Assembly (NCBI GenBank): GCA_003445095.1 | Contig: DLVS01000541.1 | Coordinates: forward strand, 1-6,185 | Source of the DNA: Verrucomicrobiales bacterium | GTDB taxonomy: Bacteria > Verrucomicrobiota > Verrucomicrobiia > Limisphaerales > UBA9464 | Reading direction: 5' to 3' | DNA: 6,185 nucleotides | Shown here: positions 1-6,185 of the stretch, piece by piece | Position numbering within the stretch: position 1 is the first letter of the stretch | Layout of the letters: the number at the start of each line of letters is the position of its first letter | Translations under genes and position numbers: made by a program | Notes under the pieces: model-generated | Database searches by the model: none | What the model was told of the DNA's origin: nothing | Seen by the model: only the letters and a program-made list of their open reading frames with translations

Positions 1-3000
1 GACAACGGAGGAAAAATGCCCGCCGGTTTTGCTGACATGATGAACGAACTCAGCACGGAAAAGATCCTCGTTCATCCCTCCACGGGCGAACGCTACACCT
101 GGGTCGGGTCAGGAAAGTCTGAAGAAGAGCCCGACTCAATCCTAGCCTACGGTCCAGCCGTGGAAGGAGGCCGCGAGGTTCTGCTCGGCGACGGCAGCGT
201 CCAGCAGGTGACCGCAAAGCGCTTCGATGAAATGTTGGCGAAAGAGCTAACCAAAAAAGATGCCTCGACCTTCGCCTATCAAATGGATCCGGTCCTGGCC
301 CGACGTTACGGGCTCAGCCAGGGCGAGTCTGGCAGGACCCTGGCGGAGTCCCGCGAGAAGGCCGCCGCCGTGGCAATCGCTGCTCCTTTGGCCGCTGTCC
401 GCGACCAAGCCGCCGGCGTTACCGACGTGAAGGCAGCTGCAGCTCCGTTTGGAGCTCCGGTCACGGCATTGTCGTCTGGGAACCTCCCAACCGTAGCTGG
501 GCTGCGGTCGCTGAAGATCGAGGTCCCGAAATCGGGTCGGCCCTACCAGTTCACGCGAGTGCTGAACCTCGATGGCGAACCTCCCAGCCTTCACATGTCG
601 GTCATGTCCACCAAGGCCTTTATCATCGAGCGCACGCTGCTCCAACTTCTGACCTTCATCGCCGGCCTTCTCGTTGTGTGGCGGCATTGGCGACGTCCCG
701 AACCGAAAACGTGGTGGCTGGCAGTCGGCGCCGGACTCGTAGTGGTCGCCACGGCGAACCTGTTCATTGCGTGGCGCGCCTTGCATCTCGTGCTCATCGT
801 CAGTGTCCCAGCCCTGTTGTTCCTCGCGGCCGCATGGCTGGTGGCGCGTTGGTTGCAGCGGAGGCGAGTGAGCCGTTCGGTTCTGGCATCCACGAATTCG
901 CCGGCTGACGAATCAGCGCCCCCACTCGGGCCAGTAGCTGGTGCGACGGCATCGGTGCTCCTGTGGCTCGCCGCTTCCGGCTGGGTCGCGCCAAGCCCGG
1001 CGAGCGCCGACAACGCGCCAGTGGCTGGACCGAACGTCCTTGCGGTTGCCTCGCGCTCGAACCTCGTATCGGTGGTTGGAGCTTCCCTCATCGGGACGGC
1101 TCATGAACGAGTCGCGCAGATCGATGTTGCGCTCGACTTCAGTTCCGCCGGCACCAACCAAACGCTCACGCTGTTTGGAAGCGAGGTCGCCGTGCAGGAA
1201 TTCGTGGCCACGAAGGGAGAGGTCCGACTCTGGCGCGAAGGACCCAATGTCGGTGTCTTGCTGCCCAGTCCAGGCGCCGCAGCGGCCAAATTCACCCTGC
1301 TGATCAAACTCGGCGGCGATGTGGGACGTCGCACTTTGGAACTCGGAATTCCGCCCGCGTTGGGCACGAAGGTCGCCCTCCTGCTCGACGAACCCGAGGC
1401 GGACGTTGAGTTTCCTGGGGCCGTTGCGTTCAGCCGGACGAATAGCGGCGCTCAGACACGGGTCGAGGCCGTGGTCGGCGCGACCAATCGGCTGGCGCTG
1501 GCTTGGGCTCCACGCTTCCAACGGGCAGCCGATGCTGGCGCTACGGTGTTCGCGCATCAGTCCTCATTGATAACGCTGGAGAATGGGGTCGTCTCCACAC
1601 GCTCGTTGATCGAATTTACCACGCCTCAAGGGGAATTGCGATCGGTGAAGATTGCCCTTCCCACTGGACAACGCCTAATCCGGGTGTCTGGCGACCTCGT
1701 GCGCGGGTGGGATCAGGTGGGGACGAATCGCGAGGTGGTCATCACTCTGCTGAAATCCGCCGCGAAAGTAACCCTCGCCGTCGAAACCGAAGCCGGAATC
1801 GAGTCTCTGCCCACCACGGTCGCCCTGGCAGTTCCGCGGCCAATCGACGTGAAACGGACCACCGGCATGGTAGCGGTGCGGGCCGGTGAGGATTGGGGAC
1901 TGAACGTCGCGCGCACGACGGGACTGGAGCGAATCGAGGCGGCGGAATTCGTCCAGGCGTTCGCCGACCCAGGTGTGAAGATCGTGAGCGCTTGGCGATT
2001 TCTGCAACCGGAGTTCGAACTCGCCGTTCTGGCCGAAATGCTGGCTCCGAAAGTGGAGGCCGTGGCCCGCAATCAGTTCAGCGTGGGCTTCGACCACGTC
2101 GCCATCAGGACTCATGTGGACTACTCCGTGACTCGCGCCGGAGTCTTCAATCTTCGCCTCGCGATGCCCGCCGGTGTCCAAGTCGACAATGTGGTCTGTC
2201 CGACCATGCTGTCTTGGAACGAGCGAGCGGAGGGCGCAGCAACCGTCCTAGAACTTTCACTGAAAGAGCGCACTCTTGGTGCCGTGGCAGTGGACCTCAC
2301 CTTAACCCGCTCGCTCACGAATCTTCCCTCCGTGCTGGATTTGGCCGGAATGCACCCGCTCGGTGTCGAGAAGCTCGCCAGCTTCGTCTCCGTGGCATCC
2401 GAACCTGGGATCGGATTGAAAGTAGTATCCCAACGCGGCCTCACCGAGATTCCTGCCTCAGCCTTCCCCGGAGCGGCGGCCGGCGCTGGCTTGTTGGCGT
2501 TCAAACAACTGGCCGTGGAACCGGCGGCCACACCGTCATGGGCGCTGGAGCTCGCGACCGAGACAATTGAATCGTGGGTGCGAGCCGAAGTGGCTGGAAG
2601 CGTGACCATCAGCGAGACCTTGGTGAGCGGCCGGAGTGTCCTGCGATACGACATTCAGAACGCGCCGGTTAAGGAATTTCGTCTGCGCGTGCCCGCGGCC
2701 TGGCGCAATGTTGAGATCACGGGTTCGGAGGTGCGCCGCCGGGATCAAACCAACAGCCCGACCGCCGTCGAATGGCGGGTCGAGCTCCAGAACAAAGTCC
2801 GCGGGGAGTATCGGTTGACGGTGCAATGGGAAGAACCGCGCACGGGCACCAACGGCGTGACTGCCTTGGGCGTCCAAGCTCTGGGCGTCGAGCGCGAGAC
2901 CGGCACGGTAGCATTTTACACGAAGGGTCAGTTGCAACTCCTGCCTCGCCAGGCGGGCGACGAATTGCTGCGGGTGGATCCACGAGAACTGCCCTCATGG

Positions 3001-4152
3001 GCCGAGAACAGAAGAAGCGGCGATCCGGTGTTGAGTTACCGCTACCTGCGCCCAGGTTGGAATCTGCCACTCGAAGTGAAACGCTTCAGCGACGCGGCCT
3101 TGCTGCAGGCCCTTGTGGACCAGGCCCGACTCCGGACCGTCGTGGCGGACGACGGTCAAATGATGACCCAACTCGAATTGATCGTCCGTAACAACGGCCG
3201 GCAACATTTAGAGCTGACGTTGCCGCCAGGGGCGGAGGTGTGGTCAGCCACGGTGGACGGTGAGCCGGTGCGCCCAGCCAAGAACGGCGGAAAGCTGTTG
3301 CTGCCTTTGGAGGCCGGCCGGGGCAGCGATGCACCCCTGAAAGTCGAACTGACCTACGTTGGCTCTAGCCGATTCCCGCGCACCAGCGGTCGGGTCGAGT
3401 TGACTTCGCCGCGCTTGGACGTGCCCTTGAAGGAAGCGATGTGGGAAGTGTTCCTGCCGCCCGACCACGCCTACACGGATTTCGGCGGCACCATGACCTA
3501 TGAAAGCGCCGACTTAGTGCCAGTCGCCCAGGATTTCACCGTGGCGAGTTATCGAAGGCAGGAACTTGAGAAGGAGGCCTCGCTGGAATCGCAGGCAGTG
3601 GAGTTCCTGAGCAACGCCCGGAAGGAAGTCGCGGAAGGTAAGTACGACAACGCGAGCCGCCTGGGATTCTTTCGTTCCCGAGGCGTGCGCGACGAGCGAG
3701 CAAAACTTGAATTGAAGGCGCTCGAAGACACGGTCAGCCAGGCCCAGAGCAGTAACCTCCTTCAGGCGCAGCGTGCCTACGCTCTCAATAACTCACTCCA
3801 TTGGGGTGCGGGAACACAGAATGCGGCGCTGGCTGGGTTGGACGGGACGTACGAAGCCGAAGTGGCTGCGCGGCAAATCGAGCAATTGAACCGCGCGCAA
3901 GCAGTCGCCGTCGCGCGCGTGACACCGCTCCGGGTGAACCTGCCGACCCGCGGCCTTCGTCATACCTTCGGCCAAGTATTGCAAACCGAGGTGGACCGAC
4001 CGCTCACGGTGACCTTTCACACCCGCAACGAGCAGCAGACCGGTTGGGTCAAGACATTGACGTTGTGGGGAGGCGGGTTTTTAGGGTTATGGCTGTTGGC
4101 ATTTGTAGCGGTCGTAAAACGTCCAGAGCGCGGAACAAATCGGACGGCGTGA
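1..4152 (+). CDS. Giant membrane-anchored envelope protein with prepilin-like N-terminal segment (5' partial)
   Basis: I do not recognise a named gene, and the function is unknown. Residue numbers count from the ATG at 16. The frame is open to the left edge, and the residues before that ATG (DNGGK) fit the prepilin-like (H-X9-DG type) pattern that continues as MPAGFADMMNEL, then LVHPSTGERY and LLGDGSVQQV (about 1-75). The true start is therefore probably upstream. An alanine-rich linker follows. Hydrophobic segments lie at about 207-222, 233-253 and 256-279. A fourth at 309-325 ends in SPASA (327-331), like a signal peptide. Residues 332-1345 look beta-rich and extracytoplasmic; a recognisable subregion is VRNNGRQHLELTLPPGAEVW from 1057. 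A charged, helix-prone stretch spans about 1180-1290, and a C-terminal membrane anchor about 1347-1367, followed by a short basic tail. The juxtamembrane module at 165-196 recurs at 1304-1335. Such giant proteins occur in Verrucomicrobiota and Planctomycetota; a role in envelope structure or surface display is only a guess. The coding frame is certain, the function is not. Confidence 0.85.
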   Translation, partial: DNGGKMPAGFADMMNELSTEKILVHPSTGERYTWVGSGKSEEEPDSILAYGPAVEGGREVLLGDGSVQQVTAKRFDEMLAKELTKKDASTFAYQMDPVLARRYGLSQGESGRTLAESREKAAAVAIAAPLAAVRDQAAGVTDVKAAAAPFGAPVTALSSGNLPTVAGLRSLKIEVPKSGRPYQFTRVLNLDGEPPSLHMSVMSTKAFIIERTLLQLLTFIAGLLVVWRHWRRPEPKTWWLAVGAGLVVVATANLFIAWRALHLVLIVSVPALLFLAAAWLVARWLQRRRVSRSVLASTNSPADESAPPLGPVAGATASVLLWLAASGWVAPSPASADNAPVAGPNVLAVASRSNLVSVVGASLIGTAHERVAQIDVALDFSSAGTNQTLTLFGSEVAVQEFVATKGEVRLWREGPNVGVLLPSPGAAAAKFTLLIKLGGDVGRRTLELGIPPALGTKVALLLDEPEADVEFPGAVAFSRTNSGAQTRVEAVVGATNRLALAWAPRFQRAADAGATVFAHQSSLITLENGVVSTRSLIEFTTPQGELRSVKIALPTGQRLIRVSGDLVRGWDQVGTNREVVITLLKSAAKVTLAVETEAGIESLPTTVALAVPRPIDVKRTTGMVAVRAGEDWGLNVARTTGLERIEAAEFVQAFADPGVKIVSAWRFLQPEFELAVLAEMLAPKVEAVARNQFSVGFDHVAIRTHVDYSVTRAGVFNLRLAMPAGVQVDNVVCPTMLSWNERAEGAATVLELSLKERTLGAVAVDLTLTRSLTNLPSVLDLAGMHPLGVEKLASFVSVASEPGIGLKVVSQRGLTEIPASAFPGAAAGAGLLAFKQLAVEPAATPSWALELATETIESWVRAEVAGSVTISETLVSGRSVLRYDIQNAPVKEFRLRVPAAWRNVEITGSEVRRRDQTNSPTAVEWRVELQNKVRGEYRLTVQWEEPRTGTNGVTALGVQALGVERETGTVAFYTKGQLQLLPRQAGDELLRVDPRELPSWAENRRSGDPVLSYRYLRPGWNLPLEVKRFSDAALLQALVDQARLRTVVADDGQMMTQLELIVRNNGRQHLELTLPPGAEVWSATVDGEPVRPAKNGGKLLLPLEAGRGSDAPLKVELTYVGSSRFPRTSGRVELTSPRLDVPLKEAMWEVFLPPDHAYTDFGGTMTYESADLVPVAQDFTVASYRRQELEKEASLESQAVEFLSNARKEVAEGKYDNASRLGFFRSRGVRDERAKLELKALEDTVSQAQSSNLLQAQRAYALNNSLHWGAGTQNAALAGLDGTYEAEVAARQIEQLNRAQAVAVARVTPLRVNLPTRGLRHTFGQVLQTEVDRPLTVTFHTRNEQQTGWVKTLTLWGGGFLGLWLLAFVAVVKRPERGTNRTA

Positions 4153-4196
4153 AACAGCGTGGTGGTCCGAACCCGTGCGTCATCGAACCTGCGGTG

Positions 4197-4378
4197 GGTA
4201 GGGCTGTCGCGCTGCGACGGCCCCGCGCCTCGGGCGCAGCCCTGGCGCGGATCATCCACGAACGTGAGGTCAGATTAACCCCACGCGCGATTCGCGACTC
4301 CGGGCTCTGAAGACTTCTCCCCTGCGCTCGTGAATGCCGCCCTGCGGGCGGGGACGGCGCCGGCGCGCCATCCCTACC
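4197..4378. repeat. Candidate non-autonomous element with imperfect terminal inverted repeats
   Basis: This 182-bp stretch begins with GGTAGGGCTGTCGCGCTG (4197-4214) and ends with the reverse complement of GGTAGGGATGGCGCGCCG (4361-4378). The two ends match at 15 of 18 positions, including the outer seven. Inside are several further hairpins: 4201-4223, 4225-4237 (GCGCC-TCG-GGCGC), 4286-4296 (CGCG-ATT-CGCG) and 4337-4351 (CCGCCC-TGC-GGGCGG). No coding sequence is convincing here and no clear target-site duplication flanks the ends. The structure resembles a REP- or MITE-type dispersed repeat. A purely local structured spacer is the alternative, and a copy count in the genome would be needed to tell. 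Confidence 0.45.
4201..4223 (+). terminator. Strong hairpin downstream of the giant envelope gene
   Basis: GGGCTGTCGC (4201-4210) pairs with GCGACGGCCC (4214-4223) over 10 bp, one of them a G-U pair, around the 3-nt loop GCT. It lies about 50 bp after the stop codon at 4150-4152. There is no T-tract after it, so it is not a canonical intrinsic terminator. It could still block 3' exonucleases or help end transcription. It also forms the left end of the inverted-repeat element, so its role may be incidental. Confidence 0.3.
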
Positions 4379-4379
4379 A

Positions 4380-4407
4380 TTGGCACTGACTTCTCGGCTT
4401 GTCAGAT
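4380..4407 (+). promoter_or_regulatory. Weak sigma70-like promoter candidate for the AsmA-like gene
   Basis: TTGGCA (4380-4385) matches five of six bases of the TTGACA -35 box. TCAGAT (4402-4407), 16 bp downstream, matches TATAAT at only three of six. It begins one base outside the inverted-repeat element and 54 bp before the start codon. Position is the main argument in its favour; sequence support is weak. Confidence 0.18.
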
Positions 4408-4433
4408 GCCCGGCGCGCGAATGAACTTGGCGC

Positions 4434-5180
4434 ATGAAAAAGATCCTTATCGGTCTGGGCGTTCTCCTGGTGCTCGTCCTGGTGGCGCTATTCGTGATCA
4501 GTTCCAACCTGGGCCGCATCATCAAGGCCAGCATCGAGAAATTCGGTTCGCAGGCAACGAAGACCGCCGTCACCGTGAATTCAGTCGATCTCTCCCTTCG
4601 TTCCGGTTCAGGGAGAGTCCGCGAGCTGCAAATCCACAATCCGCCGGCCTTTAACGGACCAGCCGCCATTCGTTTTGGTGAAATCTCTCTAGCAATCGAC
4701 CCGAGCTCGGTGCGGGCCGACAAACTCATCGTGCGGTCTCTTCGAATCGCCGATGGCGAGCTTTCTTTGGTCGGCGGTGTTCAGGACAATAACCTCAAAC
4801 AAATCGCCGCGAATCTCTCGGCACTGGCGGCGGATGCAAAAGCCGGGAAGACCGATCCGGCCATGGACCCCGCGGCCAAGAAGAAGCTCCAGGTCGACGA
4901 ACTCGCGCTCACCGGGCTCAAGCTTAATCTGGATCTCAGTGTTCCAGTGGTTGGGAAGCAAAAAGCCTCCGTCACCCTTCCCGATGTGCGGCTCTCCAAT
5001 CTCGGGACCGGCCCAGAAGGCGTCACCGCCCTCGAGCTCAGCGAAGTTCTGATGCGCTCCGTGATGAATGAAGTGATACCGGCGGTGACCAAGAGCGTCG
5101 CCCAGCAAACGGGCGGAAGCATTGGTTCAGGCGGTCAGAAGGCCCTGGAGAAGGTGGGCGAATTCTTTAAGAAGAAATGA
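4434..5180 (+). CDS. AsmA-like single-pass membrane protein
   Basis: A 248-residue protein with two N-terminal lysines and a strongly hydrophobic helix at residues 4-22, an uncleaved anchor or signal anchor that would place the rest in the periplasm. What follows resembles the N-terminal part of AsmA-superfamily proteins: GSQATKTAVTVNSVDLSL (38-55), a short Gly-rich turn, RELQIHNPPAF (63-73), and FGEISLAIDPSSV (81-93) leading into DKLIVRSLRIADGEL (96-110). These alternating hydrophobic strands fit the repeating beta architecture of the family. Long AsmA-type proteins (AsmA, TamB, YhdP) act in lipid transport between inner and outer membranes or in outer-membrane assembly. This one is much shorter and carries only the N-terminal type of unit, so equivalent function is not assured. 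The tail is rich in Gly and Lys, ending EFFKKK. No clear Shine-Dalgarno precedes the ATG; the start is chosen because it places the anchor at the very N-terminus. It has its own long upstream spacer, so it is probably transcribed separately from the giant gene. Confidence 0.85.
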   Translation: MKKILIGLGVLLVLVLVALFVISSNLGRIIKASIEKFGSQATKTAVTVNSVDLSLRSGSGRVRELQIHNPPAFNGPAAIRFGEISLAIDPSSVRADKLIVRSLRIADGELSLVGGVQDNNLKQIAANLSALAADAKAGKTDPAMDPAAKKKLQVDELALTGLKLNLDLSVPVVGKQKASVTLPDVRLSNLGTGPEGVTALELSEVLMRSVMNEVIPAVTKSVAQQTGGSIGSGGQKALEKVGEFFKKK

Positions 5181-5213
5181 TCGGCGGCCTCTCGAGGGAC
5201 GGCCATCCGCCGA
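5181..5213 (+). terminator. Terminator-like hairpin directly after the AsmA-like gene
   Basis: TCGGCGG (5181-5187), starting on the base after the TGA stop, pairs perfectly with CCGCCGA (5207-5213). The loop can itself fold, with CCT (5188-5190) pairing with AGG (5195-5197). There is no T-tract, so a classical intrinsic terminator is not supported. A transcript-end or mRNA-stabilising hairpin is possible, as is chance pairing in GC-rich DNA. Confidence 0.3.
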
Positions 5214-5429
5214 AGAACGCGTAGACATGCGCGGTTCCCAAGGTGGGTGCCCAAGTGGCAGATGCCCTTGCTGCCGTATCGGCTTCGCCAGAATGCCGGT
5301 GAAGGCCTCCAAAGCTCAGTCTTGCGACAGACGCGACCGCGGGAAGAGATGGCGGCGCCATACCGAGACGCCGCTAAGCCGCCCGAGAGGAGCTGGAAAG
5401 GCGGATTTTCCAAACGACACTACTCTTGC
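5214..5429. other. Structured non-coding spacer, possible dispersed repeat
   Basis: No convincing gene is present; the short open frames here are Arg-, Pro- or Cys-rich and have no good start context. Visible structure: a near-tandem pair CCCAAGGTGGGTG (5237-5249) and CCCAAGTGGCAGATG (5250-5264); an imperfect hairpin at 5281-5307, where GGCTTCGCC pairs with GGTGAAGGCC over 9 bp with one bulged G and an 8-nt loop; GCGGCG (5352-5357) facing CGCCGC (5369-5374); and TGGAAA (5394-5399) facing TTTCCA (5407-5412). The density of pairing suggests a structured RNA or a repeat element, but no known RNA family is recognised. Confidence 0.3.
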
Positions 5430-5436
5430 GTTTAGT
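5407..5436 (+). promoter_or_regulatory. Possible promoter for the ATPase gene
   Basis: TTTCCA (5407-5412) could serve as a -35 box (four of six matches) and TTTAGT (5431-5436) as a -10 box (four of six), with an 18-bp spacer. This is the only clearly AT-rich patch in the neighbourhood and sits just before the ATPase start. The proposed -10 lies inside the palindrome at 5430-5446, the expected place for a repressor site. Each box is weak on its own. Confidence 0.25.
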
Positions 5437-5446
5437 TAAACTAAAC
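5430..5446. promoter_or_regulatory. 17-bp palindrome, candidate operator of the ATPase gene
   Basis: GTTTAGTTAAACTAAAC has two perfect 8-bp arms (5430-5437 and 5439-5446) around a single central A. It sits in an AT-rich patch within otherwise GC-rich DNA, 16 bp before the ATPase start codon. A dimeric regulator could bind such a site; the winged-helix-like part of the ATPase itself is one candidate. As RNA it could also form a 7-bp stem with a TAA loop next to the ribosome-binding region. The palindrome is seen directly; the operator role is inferred. Confidence 0.5.
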
Positions 5447-5462
5447 ACCATTCTGACGGCTG

Positions 5463-6185
5463 ATGGTTAAGCGCCAGTATTGGCTCGAACGGATAGAGCA
5501 GCAGTGGCAACGCCGATCCATCCTCTGGTTGCGAGGTGTGCGGCGCACCGGCAAGACCTCGCTCGCGCAGTCCCTCGTGGATGTCGAGTATTTCGACTGC
5601 GAACTCCCGCGCGTGCGCCGCGCCATGGAAGACCCGGAAGCCTTCCTCAAGAGTTTTCGGGGCCGGCGCATCGTGCTCGACGAAATCCATCGCCTGCCGA
5701 ATCCCTCGGAACTCCTCAAAATCGCTGCCGACCATTTCCCCACGGTCCGCGTCCTCGCCACCGGCTCCTCGACGCTGGGCGCGAGCAGCCGCTTTCGCGA
5801 CACGCTGGCCGGCCGCAAGACGGAGTTGTGGCTCACCCCAATGATCGAAGCCGACCTGGCCGGCTTCGGCGACACCGATCTCCCGCACCGATTCCTGCAC
5901 GGCGGACTTCCGCCGTTTTTCCTCTCGCCTCAGCCGCCGGAGCGCGATTTCCAGGAATGGATGGATGCCTACTGGGCCAAGGACATCCAAGAACTCTTCC
6001 GTCTTGAACGGCGTGCGTCCTTTCAGCGTTTCGTCGAACTCCTCATGGCTCAGAGCGGCGGTATCTTCGAGGCCACGAAATTCGCCGCCCCATGCGAAGT
6101 CAGCCGATCGACGATCACCAACTACCTCGCCGTGCTCGAAGCCACTTCCGTGGCGCTGGTGCTGCGCCCGTTCAGCTCGCGCCGC
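5463..6185 (+). CDS. AAA_14/DUF4143-type ATPase (3' partial)
   Basis: The frame is open for 241 codons to the right edge with no stop, so the C-terminus lies outside the window; family members usually run to about 400 residues. An in-frame TGA at 5454-5456 makes the ATG at 5463 the first possible ATG start; no clear Shine-Dalgarno precedes it. Visible motifs: Walker A GVRRTGKTS (25-33), Walker B RIVLDEIH (69-76), a sensor-like LATGSSTL (98-105), and the family-typical LAGRKTELWLTPM (115-127) and HGGLPPFF (146-153). Residues 195-237 fit the winged-helix-like segment, with SRSTITNYLAVLE (214-226) as the likely recognition region and VALVLRPF (230-237) after it. All ATP-binding residues look intact. 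Members of this group are widespread, variably present P-loop ATPases, often annotated only as ATP-binding protein; their cellular role is mostly unknown. The preceding palindrome suggests self-contained, perhaps autoregulated expression. Family assignment is strong, function open. Confidence 0.9.
   Translation, partial: MVKRQYWLERIEQQWQRRSILWLRGVRRTGKTSLAQSLVDVEYFDCELPRVRRAMEDPEAFLKSFRGRRIVLDEIHRLPNPSELLKIAADHFPTVRVLATGSSTLGASSRFRDTLAGRKTELWLTPMIEADLAGFGDTDLPHRFLHGGLPPFFLSPQPPERDFQEWMDAYWAKDIQELFRLERRASFQRFVELLMAQSGGIFEATKFAAPCEVSRSTITNYLAVLEATSVALVLRPFSSRR

Noticed and set aside
7..12. GGAGGA as the ribosome-binding site for the first gene
   Set aside because: Spacing to the ATG at 16 is short, and the bases encode Gly-Gly inside a conserved-looking prepilin-like segment, so the match is probably coincidental.
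1893..2570. 225-codon plus-strand frame inside the giant gene
   Set aside because: It is an Arg-, Gly- and Ser-rich alternate frame of the long gene with no motifs; the long frame is unbroken across it.
4337..4351. CCGCCC-TGC-GGGCGG hairpin as an intrinsic terminator
   Set aside because: It is followed by GC-rich sequence, not a T-tract, and belongs to the inverted-repeat element; it is not called separately as a terminator.
4049..4729. 226-codon minus-strand frame spanning the first spacer
   Set aside because: It overlaps the end of the giant gene and the start of the AsmA-like gene, is rich in Arg, Ser and Pro with no motif, and reads through the inverted-repeat element; best explained as a GC-rich shadow.
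5227..5439. Small Cys-rich frame (CPSGRCPCC near its start) in the second spacer
   Set aside because: The frame is open from inside the AsmA-like gene, has no ribosome site before the internal ATG, and its remainder is low-complexity and Arg-rich. The cysteine cluster is probably accidental.
5436..5990. 184-codon open frame on the minus strand
   Set aside because: It lies antisense to the ATPase, whose Walker motifs fix the coding strand; the translation shows no recognisable motif and is a GC-rich shadow.

Overview
The window looks like a stretch of chromosome from a GC-rich Gram-negative bacterium, most likely a member of Verrucomicrobiota (Limisphaerales/Pedosphaera-like). This rests on the style of the proteins, not on a marker gene. 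The first gene opens with a segment resembling the 'DNGG..P..F..M.NELST.KIL..P' region of prepilin-like (H-X9-DG-type) proteins that are abundant in Verrucomicrobiota and Planctomycetota, followed by a giant multi-domain envelope protein of a kind common there. No rRNA, tRNA, CRISPR array or complete insertion sequence is visible. All three genes are on the + strand.

Layout: (1) Positions 1-4152 hold a very large membrane-anchored protein whose reading frame is still open at the left edge, so its true start is probably upstream. It has a prepilin-like N-terminal piece, four hydrophobic segments, about 1000 residues of beta-rich extracytoplasmic sequence, a charged helical segment and a C-terminal membrane anchor. 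A juxtamembrane module before the first membrane segment recurs before the last one, suggesting an old duplication or fusion. (2) Positions 4153-4433 are a gene-free spacer, most of it a 182-bp hairpin-rich stretch bounded by imperfect terminal inverted repeats (GGTAGGG...CCCTACC), a candidate non-autonomous repeat element. (3) Positions 4434-5180 encode a short AsmA-like protein with one N-terminal membrane anchor. (4) Positions 5181-5462 are a second spacer, with a hairpin directly after the stop codon, a structured GC-rich stretch, and then an AT-rich patch carrying a 17-bp palindrome, GTTTAGTTAAACTAAAC, 16 bp before the next start codon. (5) Positions 5463-6185 encode the first 241 residues of an AAA_14/DUF4143-type ATPase that runs off the right edge.

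The two envelope proteins could both act at the cell surface, but nothing ties them into one pathway, and the long structured spacers argue against a single operon. The ATPase is probably an independent, possibly mobile and autoregulated unit. I do not see a complete new multi-gene system. The most distinctive signals are the palindrome before the ATPase, the internal duplication in the giant protein, and the inverted-repeat-bounded element at 4197-4378.
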